Source of the DNA: Actinomadura citrea
Lineage (GTDB): Bacteria > Actinomycetota > Actinomycetes > Streptosporangiales > Streptosporangiaceae
DNA length: 64,000 nt
Direction of reading: 5' to 3'
NCBI RefSeq assembly: GCF_013409045.1
Contig: NZ_JACCBT010000001.1
Location: forward strand, 3,658,001-3,722,000
Shown here: piece after piece, positions 8,423 to 17,066 of the stretch
Position numbering within the stretch: position 1 is the first letter of the stretch
Layout: each line of letters starts with the position of its first letter
Translations under genes and position numbers: made by a program
The notes under the pieces: generated by a model
What the model was told of the DNA's origin: nothing
Database searches by the model: none
What the model saw: the letters and a program-made list of their open reading frames with translations, nothing else

Positions 8423-10105
8423 TCAGTTGTCGCCTCGTTCGGAGTCGCCGGAGTAGCCGTGGACGCTTCCGGTCGCGAAGCCCAATCCGGCGGGCGCGCC
8501 GATGCCGATGGTGACCGGCTCGGGCGCCGATCCACCGCAGCACGAGCCGCCCGAGGTGACCGCGGCCGGCGTCTCGGCGGGCTCGGTGCCGCAACTGGTT
8601 CCGCAGCCGTCGCCTGCAGAGACGCCGGCAGAGGCGCCGGGCAACTGGTCCTCAGCGATGAGGTTGGTGGAGCAGACGCCGGTCTCGGGCAGGTCGAGCT
8701 CAACCGCGTCGGCCGCGGCGCGGTCTCCAGCGAGCGCGGCGACGACTGAGCGGACCTGCTCGTATCCGGTGGCCATCAGGAAGGTCGGGGCGCGGCCGTA
8801 GCTCTTCATCCCGACCAGGTAGAAGCCGGTCTCGGGGTGGGCGAGGTCGCGTTCGCCGTGCGGGGGCACGGTGCCGCAGGAGTGGAAGTTGGGGTCGATC
8901 ATCGGCGCGAGCCGGACCGGCGCTTCGGTGGCCGGGTCGAGTTCCACCCGGACTTCGCGGAGCATGTCCAGGTCGGGACGGAACCCGGTAGCCGCCACCA
9001 CGGCGTCGGCCTCGATGACGCGCTCACCGTCTGGGGTCACGCCGACGACGTTCACGGGACCCGTAGCCGGGCCTGCGTTGGGGCTGGTGAAGCCGGTGAT
9101 GGTGAAGCTGCGCACCAGCTCGATCTCGCCGCCTTCCACTGCGGCCCTGAGACGGATGCCGAGCGCGCCGCGTGCGGGCAGGCCGTCGGCGTCGCCGCCG
9201 CCGTACAGGCGGGCGACCGAGGCGCTGCGCACGACCCAGGTGATGCGGGTGCCGGGCGCGGTCTTGGCGAGTTTGGCGAGCGCGAGCAGGGTGTTGGCGG
9301 CCGAGTGGCCCATCCCGACGACCAGGGTGTGCTTGCCGGCGAAGCGGTCGCGGTCACGGCCCAGCACATCCGGCAACGGTCCGGTCAGGTAAGCGGCTGC
9401 CTGGTCCTCGCCCGGTGCGGACAGGCCGGAATGGCCGAGCGGGTTCGAGCGGCCCCAGGTCCCCGAGGCGTCGATGACCGCGCGAGCGGTCAGGTCGGTG
9501 ACAGCGCCGTCCGGGCCGACGGTGCGGACCAGCAGCGGCTGCTGGTCGCGGCCGACGGTGCGGGTCACGTCCACGCCGCGCCGAGCGACGGCGACCACGC
9601 GGGTGCCGGTGCGGATCCGCCGGGCCAGTTCAGGCACCCGGGCCAGCGGAGCCAGGTAGTCGCGGACCAGTTCGGCACCGGTCGGCAGCGCATCCGGATC
9701 GGGCAGGGCCCACCCGGCGGGCTCCAGAAGGCGGCGGGCGGCGGCGTCGGTGTCGTACCGCCACGGCGAGAACAGTCGGACGTGCCCCCACTCCGAAATC
9801 GCAGCCCCGGCGGCGTCCCCGGCCTCCAGGACCAGGAATTCCTGCCCGCGTTCGGCCAGGTGCGCGGCGGCGGCCAGCCCTACCGGCCCGGCGCCGATGA
9901 CCACCACCGGCAGTTCCGCGGCACCGTCCTGCTCGTTGACGCAGCCGCAGCCTGCGCTGGTCTTGGCCTCGATCACGGTGACCGCCGGGTCCAGGGACTG
10001 CTCGATCTCGCCGCAGCAGCCGCTGACCCCGCAGCAGCTGCCCGCGCCCCCCGACTGGCCCGTACCGGCCGCCTGCTCGGCGGGCTCCTGCGGGTTCTCG
10101 CCCAT
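8423..10105 (-). CDS. Cys-rich flavin monooxygenase-like protein (ArsO-type)
   Basis: A 560-residue FAD/NAD(P)H oxidoreductase of the flavin-monooxygenase/TrxB-like superfamily. The core has the FAD site VVIGAGPVGLAAAAHL (residues 68-83), an NAD(P)-binding site VVGMGHSAANTLLAL and the ATGFRPDLDML motif. The core is flanked by unusual cysteine-rich tails: C24, C25, C30, C31, C53, C55 at the N-terminus and C501, C505, C522, C523 at the C-terminus, in CCG and CGTSCG contexts. Such tails suggest binding of As(III) or another soft metal. A good ribosome site (AGGAGA) precedes the ATG. Similar genes in ars clusters are called arsO or arsT-like; the reaction here is not established. It is the first gene of the leftward ars transcript, divergent from the second ArsR. 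Confidence 0.88.
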   Translation of the reverse strand: MGENPQEPAEQAAGTGQSGGAGSCCGVSGCCGEIEQSLDPAVTVIEAKTSAGCGCVNEQDGAAELPVVVIGAGPVGLAAAAHLAERGQEFLVLEAGDAAGAAISEWGHVRLFSPWRYDTDAAARRLLEPAGWALPDPDALPTGAELVRDYLAPLARVPELARRIRTGTRVVAVARRGVDVTRTVGRDQQPLLVRTVGPDGAVTDLTARAVIDASGTWGRSNPLGHSGLSAPGEDQAAAYLTGPLPDVLGRDRDRFAGKHTLVVGMGHSAANTLLALAKLAKTAPGTRITWVVRSASVARLYGGGDADGLPARGALGIRLRAAVEGGEIELVRSFTITGFTSPNAGPATGPVNVVGVTPDGERVIEADAVVAATGFRPDLDMLREVRVELDPATEAPVRLAPMIDPNFHSCGTVPPHGERDLAHPETGFYLVGMKSYGRAPTFLMATGYEQVRSVVAALAGDRAAADAVELDLPETGVCSTNLIAEDQLPGASAGVSAGDGCGTSCGTEPAETPAAVTSGGSCCGGSAPEPVTIGIGAPAGLGFATGSVHGYSGDSERGDN

Positions 10106-10336
10106 GGTGTCTCCTTGCTGCGTTGCGTGATGCTCAATATGAAGGTCGGCGGCCGATCAGAACGGGCACGGTAGGCGGCGGTGGTGGAGCGGTCGCGGTG
10201 AGCGACCCCGCGGCACGCGCTGGTGCGGACCTCGCCGCGCCCGTCCTGGAAGGTGACGCGCTCGCCCCCTGTTCGCCCAGCTCCCTGTTTCGATGTTCTT
10301 CTAAGTAGGCCCCAGTTTGCAAGCCTGCATAGAAGG

Positions 10337-10358
10337 ATGTCAAATTAGAGACATGTCT
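10337..10358 (+). promoter_or_regulatory. Candidate ArsR operator at the arsR start codon
   Basis: Two overlapping inverted repeats surround the start codon of the rightward arsR. One is ATGTC-N8-GACAT (10337-10354) and the other is the perfect 10-bp palindrome AGACATGTCT (10349-10358). Binding here would block expression of the regulator; the divergent flavoprotein promoter lies ~230 bases to the left. The assignment is inferred from symmetry and position only. Confidence 0.45.
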
Positions 10359-10718
10359 AAGTTGCTGGAGTTGGACGATGTCACCGACCCGGCGTGCTGC
10401 GCGCCGCTGAGCGGCCCCACCCTCGGCGAGGAAGAGGCGGCCGAGCTGGCCGGGGTGTTCAAGGCGCTGTCGGACCCGGTCCGGCTGCGGTTGCTGAACA
10501 TGATCGCCTCGGCCGAGGGCGCCGAGGCGTGCGTGTGCGACCTGACCGGATCCTTCGAGCTGACCGCCCCCACCATCTCCCACCACCTCAAGGTGCTGCG
10601 CCAGGCCGGACTGATCGACGGCGAGCGCCGCGGGACCTGGGTGTACTACCGGGTGGTCCCCGAGCGGCTGACCCGGCTGGCGGGCCTGTTCGCCCTGCCC
10701 GCGCTCACCTCCGCCTGA
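10353..10718 (+). CDS. arsR: ArsR-family repressor with N-terminal Cys pair
   Basis: A 121-residue winged-helix repressor, divergent from the flavoprotein-MFS genes. The cysteine pair C15-C16 (DPACCAPLSG) matches the placement of the As(III) site that I recall for the Corynebacterium ArsR1 type (C15, C16 and a further Cys). C60 and C62 in EACVCDLTGSFEL would be additional ligands. The recognition helix is LTAPTISHHLKVLRQAG. I chose the start at 10353 (MSKLLELDDV) because it precedes the conserved region and carries the symmetric site over it; an in-frame start 36 bases upstream is possible. It probably controls the divergent genes and itself. Confidence 0.9.
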   Translation: MSKLLELDDVTDPACCAPLSGPTLGEEEAAELAGVFKALSDPVRLRLLNMIASAEGAEACVCDLTGSFELTAPTISHHLKVLRQAGLIDGERRGTWVYYRVVPERLTRLAGLFALPALTSA

Positions 10719-11142
10719 GCCGCTCGCCTACGGGCTCAGCCGGGAGGGGACGTGGCGGGCGTCGGCGCCGACACCGCGCAGGGTGGCCGAGGCGAACGAG
10801 CGCTGCCACTCCAACCCGACGTAGCCGAGCCCGGGATGGGTGGTGGAGATCCCGCCGCGGTGCATCGGCATCCCGCCGCCGGGGGCCCAGGTGGCGGCCG
10901 TTCGAGGTCGTGGCCGGCGGCGACCCGCTGCTCTGCGCGCTGCGCGTGGCCGCCATCAACCGGGCCCGCGCGGTGTCCAGGGCGTCGGCCAGGTCCTTGC
11001 CGGCTCAACACCGCGCTGGACACCGTCGGTTGCACCGCTGACAGCGATCATGGCGGTGAGCCGCGTGGCGTGCGGGACGACCAGATGCGGCAGGTTCGAC
11101 TGCTGCTCCTGCAGCAGCCTTCCGGTCGCCCCGAGGGAGGGC
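10719..11142. other. Gap between arsR and rbs operon end, no gene
   Basis: About 420 bases between the arsR stop and the terminator of the leftward rbs operon. Open frames are present on both strands, as expected at this GC content, but none shows a domain, a membrane segment pattern or a ribosome binding site. Fragments such as EVVAGGDPLLCALRVAAIN (plus strand) look protein-like and may be remnants of a lost gene, without identification. Confidence 0.3.
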
Positions 11143-11177
11143 GATCCCACCGGCCCCCGGACGGGGCCGGTGGGATC
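11143..11177 (-). terminator. Hairpin terminator of the rbs operon
   Basis: A perfect 15-bp inverted repeat, 11143-11157 paired with 11163-11177 around a 5-base loop, ten bases past the rbsB stop. There is no U-tract on the minus-strand side, as is common for actinomycete terminators. Confidence 0.8.
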
Positions 11178-11187
11178 TTCGCGTGTC

Positions 11188-12198
11188 CTACTTCAGAGAC
11201 GGGGGGACGTCTGCGGCGTCGCCGAGCCCGACCAGGTAGTCGGCGTACTCCTTGGCGCCGCCCTTCGTGACGAGCCTGCCCTGCAGCGTCTCGTCGGCCG
11301 CGACCTTCTTGCCGGCGAGGACGTCGGCGGCGAGCGTCATGACCTTCTGGCCCAGCGCGAACGGCGACTCGGCGTTCGTCGAGTACATGTCGCCCGCCGC
11401 GACCGCGGCCAGTGCGTCGGAGATGCCGTCGTTGCCGACGAGCTTCACCTTCTTGGACAGGTTGCCGGCCTTCAGCGCCGACAAGACGCCCATGGCCATC
11501 TCGTCGTTCGCGGCGTACACGCCGTTGATGCCCGGGTTGGCCTGCAGCACGTTCGTCATCACGTTCAGCGCCTTGGCGCGGTCGAAGTCGGCGGCCTGCT
11601 TGGCGACGACCGTGATGCCCTTGTGCTTGGCGATCTCCTCGTTGAAGCCCTTGCTGCGGTCCTGCGCAACGTTCGTGCCGAGCAGGCCCTGGATCTCCAC
11701 GACCTTGCCCTTCTCGCCGACGGCCTCGGCGAGCGACTTGGCGGCGTTGCGCCCGGCCTGGACGGCGTCGTAGCCGACGAACGTGGCGAGCTTGCCGCCG
11801 GACGGCTTGCGGTCGAACGCCATCACCGGGATGTTCGCGCCGTTCGCCTGCGTCACCGACGACGTCGCCGACTGGGTGCTGACCGGGTCGATGATGAGGA
11901 TGCCGGTCTGCTTGGAGATGGCCGTCGTCGCCTGGTTGAGCGCGGCGGCGTCGCTGTTGTTGGCGTTCTGCACGTTCAGCTTGATGCCGAGCTTGGCCGC
12001 CTGCGCCTGCGCGCCGTTCTTGACGCTGACGAAGAACGGGTTGTTGAGCGTGCTCATGATGATCGTCGCGTCCTTCTTGCCGGACGCCTTGCCGGTGGAG
12101 GCGCCGGCGTCCTCGCCGGCGCGGCTGCACCCGGTCAGGGCGAGCGCGGCTGCGGCCGTCACGGCGATCACGGCGCGGGTGGTTCGGGCCACGCGCAT
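11188..12198 (-). CDS. rbsB: Ribose-type ABC transporter substrate-binding lipoprotein
   Basis: A 336-residue periplasmic-type binding protein tethered by lipid. The signal peptide ends in the lipobox LTGC (residues ~21-24). The mature part has the pentose-binding fold of RbsB, with segments STLNNPFFVSVKNGAQ, GILIIDPVSTQ, PVMAFDRKPSGG and AANDEMAMGVLSAL. It captures ribose or a related pentose outside the cell and hands it to RbsC/RbsA. AGGAG lies 6 bases before the ATG. It is the last gene of the operon, 36 bases after rbsC, and is followed by a strong hairpin. In many rbs operons rbsB is also at or near the end, often more highly expressed. Confidence 0.93.
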   Translation of the reverse strand: MRVARTTRAVIAVTAAAALALTGCSRAGEDAGASTGKASGKKDATIIMSTLNNPFFVSVKNGAQAQAAKLGIKLNVQNANNSDAAALNQATTAISKQTGILIIDPVSTQSATSSVTQANGANIPVMAFDRKPSGGKLATFVGYDAVQAGRNAAKSLAEAVGEKGKVVEIQGLLGTNVAQDRSKGFNEEIAKHKGITVVAKQAADFDRAKALNVMTNVLQANPGINGVYAANDEMAMGVLSALKAGNLSKKVKLVGNDGISDALAAVAAGDMYSTNAESPFALGQKVMTLAADVLAGKKVAADETLQGRLVTKGGAKEYADYLVGLGDAADVPPSLK

Positions 12199-12234
12199 GG
12201 GAATCTCCTTTTGCGGGGTTGGGGTGGGAGTCGA

Positions 12235-13284
12235 TCAGGGGGTCTTGGCGGCGGTGCCGCTGCGATGGGACGGTCCGCTTTGTGCGGTCTTGTCCGCACG
12301 TTTCGGGATGAGGGATCGCAGCACGTCGATGTTGCGGTCCAGGAACACGGCCAGCAGGATGACCAGGCCCTTCACGACGTTCTGCAGGAACGGCGAGACG
12401 TCCAGCAGGTTCATCCCGTTGTCGATGACGCCGAGGACGAGCGCGCCGACGAGGGTGCCGAGCAGGGTGCCGCGGCCGCCGGCGAGGCTCGTTCCGCCGA
12501 TGATGACGGCGGCGATGGCCTCCAGTTCCAGGCCGGTGCCGGCGGTGGGCTCGGCGGTGGACAGCCGGGCGGTGAGGATGAAGCCGGCGAGCGCCGCCAG
12601 CACGCCGCTGATCACGAACGCGAGGATCTTCACCCGGTCGGTGCGGACGCCCGACAGCCGGGCCGCCTCGGTGTTGTCGCCGGTGGCGTAGACGTGCCGG
12701 CCGAACCGGGTCCGCGCGAGCAGGTACCCGAACACCGCGAACACCGCCAGCATGATCACGACGGGGACGGGCACGCCGGCGATCCGGCTCTGCCCGATGC
12801 CCTGGAAGTCGTAGTCGGTGACGGCGACCGGGTTGCCCTTGGTGAGCTGCAGGCTGAGGCCCGACAGCACCGACATGGTGGCCAGTGTCGCGATGAACGA
12901 CGGCATCCGCGTCTTGGTGACGAGCAGCCCGTTCACCAGCCCGATCGCGGCGCCCGCCGCCACGCCCGCGCCGACCCCGGCGACGAGACCGTGGTCGCGG
13001 AGCGTCTGCGCGGTGACGACGGCGGTGAAGCCGAGGGCCGCGCCGACCGACAGGTCGATCTCCGCCAGGATGATCACGTAGGTCTGGCCGACCGCGAGCA
13101 GCGCCGCGACGGACGTGGCCAGCCCGACGTTCATCAGGTTGTTGTGCGTCAGGAAGACCGGTGAGGCGATGGTCAGGATGATCCCGACCAGCAGCAGCAT
13201 CCAGACCGCGCGCAGCCGGCGCGCGGCGGCGGCGGCCGAGGAGAGCCGCGACGGGGACGCGAGGCTCGTGACGGTGGAGGTCAT
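12235..13284 (-). CDS. rbsC: Ribose-type ABC transporter permease
   Basis: A 349-residue integral membrane permease of the carbohydrate-uptake-2 family, with eight to ten transmembrane helices. Family segments include GQTYVIILAEIDLSVGAALG, FGRHVYATGDNTEAARLSG and GGTSLAGGRGTLLGTLVGA. The C-terminal ~35 residues are hydrophilic and basic. It forms the channel that RbsA drives. The start at 13284 is an ATG that overlaps the rbsA stop by four bases (ATGA), showing translational coupling; the frame is open further upstream inside rbsA, but with no membrane-protein character. Confidence 0.93.
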   Translation of the reverse strand: MTSTVTSLASPSRLSSAAAAARRLRAVWMLLLVGIILTIASPVFLTHNNLMNVGLATSVAALLAVGQTYVIILAEIDLSVGAALGFTAVVTAQTLRDHGLVAGVGAGVAAGAAIGLVNGLLVTKTRMPSFIATLATMSVLSGLSLQLTKGNPVAVTDYDFQGIGQSRIAGVPVPVVIMLAVFAVFGYLLARTRFGRHVYATGDNTEAARLSGVRTDRVKILAFVISGVLAALAGFILTARLSTAEPTAGTGLELEAIAAVIIGGTSLAGGRGTLLGTLVGALVLGVIDNGMNLLDVSPFLQNVVKGLVILLAVFLDRNIDVLRSLIPKRADKTAQSGPSHRSGTAAKTP

Positions 13285-14774
13285 GGGGCACCTACCAGTG
13301 CGTGCTCGAGGATGTTCTGTTCGTTGACGTCGTCGCCGGTGAGCTCGGAGACGGTGCGTCCCTCGCGCATCACGAGGACGCGGTCGGACATGGCGACGAG
13401 CTCGGGCAGGTCGGAACTGACCAGCACGACGGCGACGCCGTCCGCGGTGAGGCCGTTGATGATCCGGTAGATCTCGGTCTTGGCGCCGACGTCGACGCCG
13501 CGGGTCGGCTCGTCCATCAGCAGCACCCGGGGCCCGGCCATCACCCACTTGGCGAACAGCGCCTTCTGCTGGTTGCCGCCCGACAGCGACCCGGCCGCGA
13601 TGGACGGCGACGCCGCGCGGACCCGCAGGTCCGCCATCACCTTCCCGGTCTCCGCGCGCTCCCGGCCGCGCAGGACGACGTCGGCCTTCGTGAAGCGGCC
13701 GAGGGACGGCAGCGACACGTTCGCCTCGACGGACTGCTGCATGGCGAGACCCTCACCGGACCGGTCCGGGGTGACATAGGCGATGCGCCCGGAGATCGCC
13801 TGCCTCGGGCCGCGTGCCCGGACCGGCTCGCCGTCCACGGTCACCGTCCCGGACGTGAGCGGGTGCAGGCCGAACAGCGCGCGAAGCAGCTCGCCGCGGC
13901 CGCAGCCGACGACACCGCCGATGCCGAGCACCTCGCCCGCCCGGACGTCCAGGTCGACGTCATGGAACGCGTCGCCGCCCGACGCGCCCCGGACCCGCAG
14001 GACGACCCGGTCCGTGGTGTTGTGCTCCTTCGGGTAGAAATCGTCCACGGTGTCGCCGACCATCGCGGTGACGACCTGGGCGGGGGACAGCGTCCCGGTG
14101 GGCTCGTCCAGGGTGACGCGGCCGTCGCGCAGGACGACGATCCGGTCGGACAGCTCGAACACCTCGTCCAGCCGGTGGCTGATGTAGAGGATCGTGACGC
14201 CGGCCTTGCGCAGCCGCCGGATCTGCTCGAACAGCCGCTCCGACTCCCGCTCGTCCAGCGCCGCGGTCGGCTCGTCCAGGATCAGCAGCCGAGGCCTGTG
14301 CGTCATCGCCTTGGCGATCTCGACCATCTGCCGCTCGGCGACGCCGAGTTCGCCGACCGGCCGCCGCACGTCGATGTCCAGGCCGAGATCCTTCAGGGCG
14401 GACACGGCGGCCTCCGCCATCCGGCGGCGCGACACCAGCAGCCGCCCGAACCGGCCCTCCCGGTCGAGGACGTGCATGTTCTCGGCGACGGACAGGTTCG
14501 GGAACAGGTTCTGCTGGAACTCCTGGTAGATGACCTCGATCCCGAGCGTCATCGCGGCCTGCGGGTCCTTCAGGACCGTGGCGCGGCCGTCGACGAGGAC
14601 CGTGCCACCGTCCGGCTGGTGCGCGCCGGAGATCACCCGCGTCAGGGTGGACTTGCCGGCGCCGTTCTCGCCGCACAGCGCGACGACCTCGCCCGGCTCG
14701 ACCGCGAGGCCGACGCCCCGCAGTACGTGGTTCTCCCCGAACGACTTGTGGACGTCGACCAGTTGCATCCGCAT
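13281..14774 (-). CDS. rbsA: Ribose-type ABC transporter ATPase (duplicated)
   Basis: A 497-residue tandem ATP-binding protein of the sugar-importer RbsA/MglA type. The first half has Walker A GENGAGKST (residues ~36-44) and Walker B RLLILDEPTAAL. The second half has the degenerate Walker A VVGCGRGELLRALFG typical of this family, plus the signature LSGGNQQK and Walker B VLLMDEPTRGVDVG. It energises uptake through RbsC. It begins 12 bases after rbsD. The asymmetric nucleotide sites are normal for the family. Confidence 0.95.
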   Translation of the reverse strand: MRMQLVDVHKSFGENHVLRGVGLAVEPGEVVALCGENGAGKSTLTRVISGAHQPDGGTVLVDGRATVLKDPQAAMTLGIEVIYQEFQQNLFPNLSVAENMHVLDREGRFGRLLVSRRRMAEAAVSALKDLGLDIDVRRPVGELGVAERQMVEIAKAMTHRPRLLILDEPTAALDERESERLFEQIRRLRKAGVTILYISHRLDEVFELSDRIVVLRDGRVTLDEPTGTLSPAQVVTAMVGDTVDDFYPKEHNTTDRVVLRVRGASGGDAFHDVDLDVRAGEVLGIGGVVGCGRGELLRALFGLHPLTSGTVTVDGEPVRARGPRQAISGRIAYVTPDRSGEGLAMQQSVEANVSLPSLGRFTKADVVLRGRERAETGKVMADLRVRAASPSIAAGSLSGGNQQKALFAKWVMAGPRVLLMDEPTRGVDVGAKTEIYRIINGLTADGVAVVLVSSDLPELVAMSDRVLVMREGRTVSELTGDDVNEQNILEHALVGAP

Positions 14775-14786
14775 GTCGATCTCCCG

Positions 14787-15185
14787 TCAGTAGACGACGC
14801 CCGCGGTCAGCAGCACGTTCGCGTACGGGGTGAACTCCCCGGACCGCACCGCCGCCCGCGCCTCGCCGGTGGACCGCTTGAACTCGGTGTGCGGCACGAA
14901 CCGGATCTCGACACCGGTGAACCGGGCCTCGATCTCGGCGAGCATCTCCGGGCTGTGCTGCTTGATCTCCTCCGACATCAGCACCCCCTCCACGGCGACC
15001 TCGGCGAGGACGGCGTCCAGCAGGTCGAGGAAGCGCGGAAGGTTCTGCCGCACCGCCAGGTCCACCCGCTCCACCCCGGGCGGGATGGGCAGCCCGGCGT
15101 CGGTGACGACGAGCTTGTCGGTGTGCCCGAGTTCGGAGATGACCCGGGCCAGCTGGCCGTTGAGCGTGCCGTGGTTGCGCCTCAT
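14787..15185 (-). CDS. rbsD: D-ribose pyranase
   Basis: A 132-residue cytoplasmic mutarotase converting beta-pyranose to beta-furanose ribose, the form used by ribokinase. Family hallmarks are the N-terminus NGQLARVISELGHTDKLVV with the catalytic His in GHTD, and DAGLPIPPGVERVDLAV. Length is typical (about 130-140). The start at 15185 overlaps the rbsK stop by four bases (ATGA), so it is coupled to the kinase that takes its product. Confidence 0.93.
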   Translation of the reverse strand: MRRNHGTLNGQLARVISELGHTDKLVVTDAGLPIPPGVERVDLAVRQNLPRFLDLLDAVLAEVAVEGVLMSEEIKQHSPEMLAEIEARFTGVEIRFVPHTEFKRSTGEARAAVRSGEFTPYANVLLTAGVVY

Positions 15186-16126
15186 CGGGCGGCTCCTTCC
15201 AGGGTGTTGCCGGACATCAGTGCGTCCACCTCGTCCCGACCGGGCAGGGACGGGCTCGCGCCGGGTCTGGTCGTCGCCAGCGCCCCGGCGGCCATGCCCC
15301 GCCGGATGGCACGTTCCATGGCGTCGCCGGCCGCGAGCGCCGCGCCCAGCGAGCCGGTGAAGGCGTCCCCGGCCGCGGTGGTGTCCACGGCGGTGACCTG
15401 GTAGGCGGTGAAGTTCCGGGCGCCTTCGCGGGTGACGGAGACGGCGCCGCCCGCGCCCAGCGTGATCAGCGCGTGGCCGACGCCGCGGTCGAGGAACCAT
15501 CGCCCGGCCCGCTCGGCGGACGCCGGGTCGGTGACCTCCACACCGGTCAGCTCCGTCGCCTCGCTCTCGTTCGGCGTGACCAGGTCGATGTGCGGCCACA
15601 CGTCGTCCGGGAGCGCCTGGGCGGGGGCCGGGTCGAGGACGACCGTCAGTCCGGCCGCCCTGCCCGCCTTCGCCGCGTGGCAGGTCGTCGCCGCGGGGAC
15701 TTCGAGCTGCAGGAGGAGGACGCCGACCTTCCCGGCGGTCGCGCCGAGGCTCGCGTCGACCATGGCCGGGCTGAGGTCGGCGTTCGCCAGGGGGGTGATG
15801 ACGATGTCGTTCTCCCCGGACGCGTCCACGCGGATGTGCGCGACGCCGGTGCGGCCGTCCACGGTCCGGACTTCGTCCAGTTCGACGCCGTACGACCGCA
15901 GGCCGTCCAGGACGATCTCGCGGAACGGGTCGCGGCCGACGCACCCGGCGAGCCACGTCCGTGCCCCCGCGCGGGCGGACGCGACCGCCTGGTTCGCGCC
16001 CTTCCCGCCGAGCACGAGGGTGAAGTCGTCGCCGAGCACGGTCTCACCGCGCCGCGGGAACCGTGCGCTGAACGCGGTCACGTCCGCGGTGATGCTGCCG
16101 ACGACGAGAACACCATGGGGTTCCAT
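15182..16126 (-). CDS. rbsK: Ribokinase
   Basis: A 314-residue PfkB-family kinase phosphorylating ribose to ribose-5-phosphate. The N-terminal GGKGANQAVASARAG motif and the C-terminal TTAAGDAFTGSLGAAL motif, which carries the catalytic Asp in the anion-hole sequence AAGD, are both present. A GGAGG lies 6 bases before the ATG. An 88-base gap separates it from the aldehyde dehydrogenase pair, so an internal promoter for the rbs half of the operon is possible. With DeoC upstream it could also phosphorylate deoxyribose; the sequence does not settle that. Confidence 0.93.
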   Translation of the reverse strand: MEPHGVLVVGSITADVTAFSARFPRRGETVLGDDFTLVLGGKGANQAVASARAGARTWLAGCVGRDPFREIVLDGLRSYGVELDEVRTVDGRTGVAHIRVDASGENDIVITPLANADLSPAMVDASLGATAGKVGVLLLQLEVPAATTCHAAKAGRAAGLTVVLDPAPAQALPDDVWPHIDLVTPNESEATELTGVEVTDPASAERAGRWFLDRGVGHALITLGAGGAVSVTREGARNFTAYQVTAVDTTAAGDAFTGSLGAALAAGDAMERAIRRGMAAGALATTRPGASPSLPGRDEVDALMSGNTLEGAAR

Positions 16127-16214
16127 CGCGGTCCTCCTGTTCCGGCTGTTCGAGGCATGAGTGGGGAAAGGTCACGGCGATCGCGCCGTTCACCTGGGAG
16201 TTTGCGGTTGTGGG

Positions 16215-17066
16215 TCAGACCCCGACGGGGTGCCAGACGGTCTTGGTCTCCAAGAACGCGGTCAGGCGCGCGGTTCCGGGCTCTTGGGTCCAGTCGTCGG
16301 TGGCGCGGAAGACGCGCTTGAGATTGTCGGCCGCCTTGTCCTGGAGGCCGGGTACGTCGTCGTCCGGGACGCCGGTGAGGTCGATGGCGTTGACGTCCAT
16401 GTGGGCGGCGAGACCGGGGGCGAGTTCGGTGCGGTGGCCGGTGAGGATGTTGACGACGCCGCCGGGCAGGTCGGAGGTGGCGAGCACTTCGGCAAGGGTG
16501 ATGGCGGGTAGTGGGGCGGGCTGGGAGGCGACCACGACGGTGGTGTTGCCGGACACGATGACGGGCGCCAGGACCGATACCAGGCCGAGGAGGGGCGAGT
16601 CGGGGGCGACGACGGCGACGACGCCGGTGGGTTCGGGGGTGGAGAAGTTGAAGAACGGTCCGGAGACGGGGTTGGCGGCCCCGGTGACGGCGGTGAGTTT
16701 GTCGGCCCAGCCCGCGTACCAGACCCAGCGGTCGACGGCGGCGTCCACCTGGGTCGCGGCGGCGTTCTTGGACGTGCCGGCCTGGCGTAGTTCGTCGATG
16801 AACTGGTCGCGGCGTCCTTCCAGCATCTCGGCGATGCGGTAGAGGATCTGGGCGCGGTTGTAGGCGGTGCGTCCGGACCAGCCGGGGAAGGCCTTGCGGG
16901 CGGCGACCACGGCGTCGCGGGCGTCCTTGCGGGACGCGTGGGAGGCGTTGGCCAGGAAGCGTCCCTTGGAGTCGGTCACGGGGTAGGACCTGCCGGATTC
17001 GGACCGAGGGAACGCGCCCCCGATGTAGAGCTTGTAGGTCTTGCGCACGGAGAGACGGTCAGACAT
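16215..17066 (-). CDS. Short aldehyde dehydrogenase-like protein lacking catalytic Cys
   Basis: A 283-residue protein matching the N-terminal, cofactor-binding part of aldehyde dehydrogenases (YKLYIGGAFPRSESGRSYPV, TGVVAVVAPDSPLLGLVSVL). It ends before the region that would carry the catalytic cysteine; no GQxC-type motif is present. Full ALDHs have ~480-500 residues. Its 5' end overlaps the full-length ALDH gene by 8 bases, so the two are made together. The intact reading frame and coupling suggest a retained subunit or pseudoenzyme rather than decay. Similar short ALDHs beside deoC in other actinobacteria are from memory. Confidence 0.8.
   Translation of the reverse strand: MSDRLSVRKTYKLYIGGAFPRSESGRSYPVTDSKGRFLANASHASRKDARDAVVAARKAFPGWSGRTAYNRAQILYRIAEMLEGRRDQFIDELRQAGTSKNAAATQVDAAVDRWVWYAGWADKLTAVTGAANPVSGPFFNFSTPEPTGVVAVVAPDSPLLGLVSVLAPVIVSGNTTVVVASQPAPLPAITLAEVLATSDLPGGVVNILTGHRTELAPGLAAHMDVNAIDLTGVPDDDVPGLQDKAADNLKRVFRATDDWTQEPGTARLTAFLETKTVWHPVGV

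Noticed and set aside
10840..13164. 774-codon plus frame across the rbsB/rbsC genes
   Set aside because: Antisense shadow of clear rbs genes.
16127..16214. GCGATCGC palindrome as a regulator site before rbsK
   Set aside because: Eight-base GC palindrome is too common in such a genome to support an operator.
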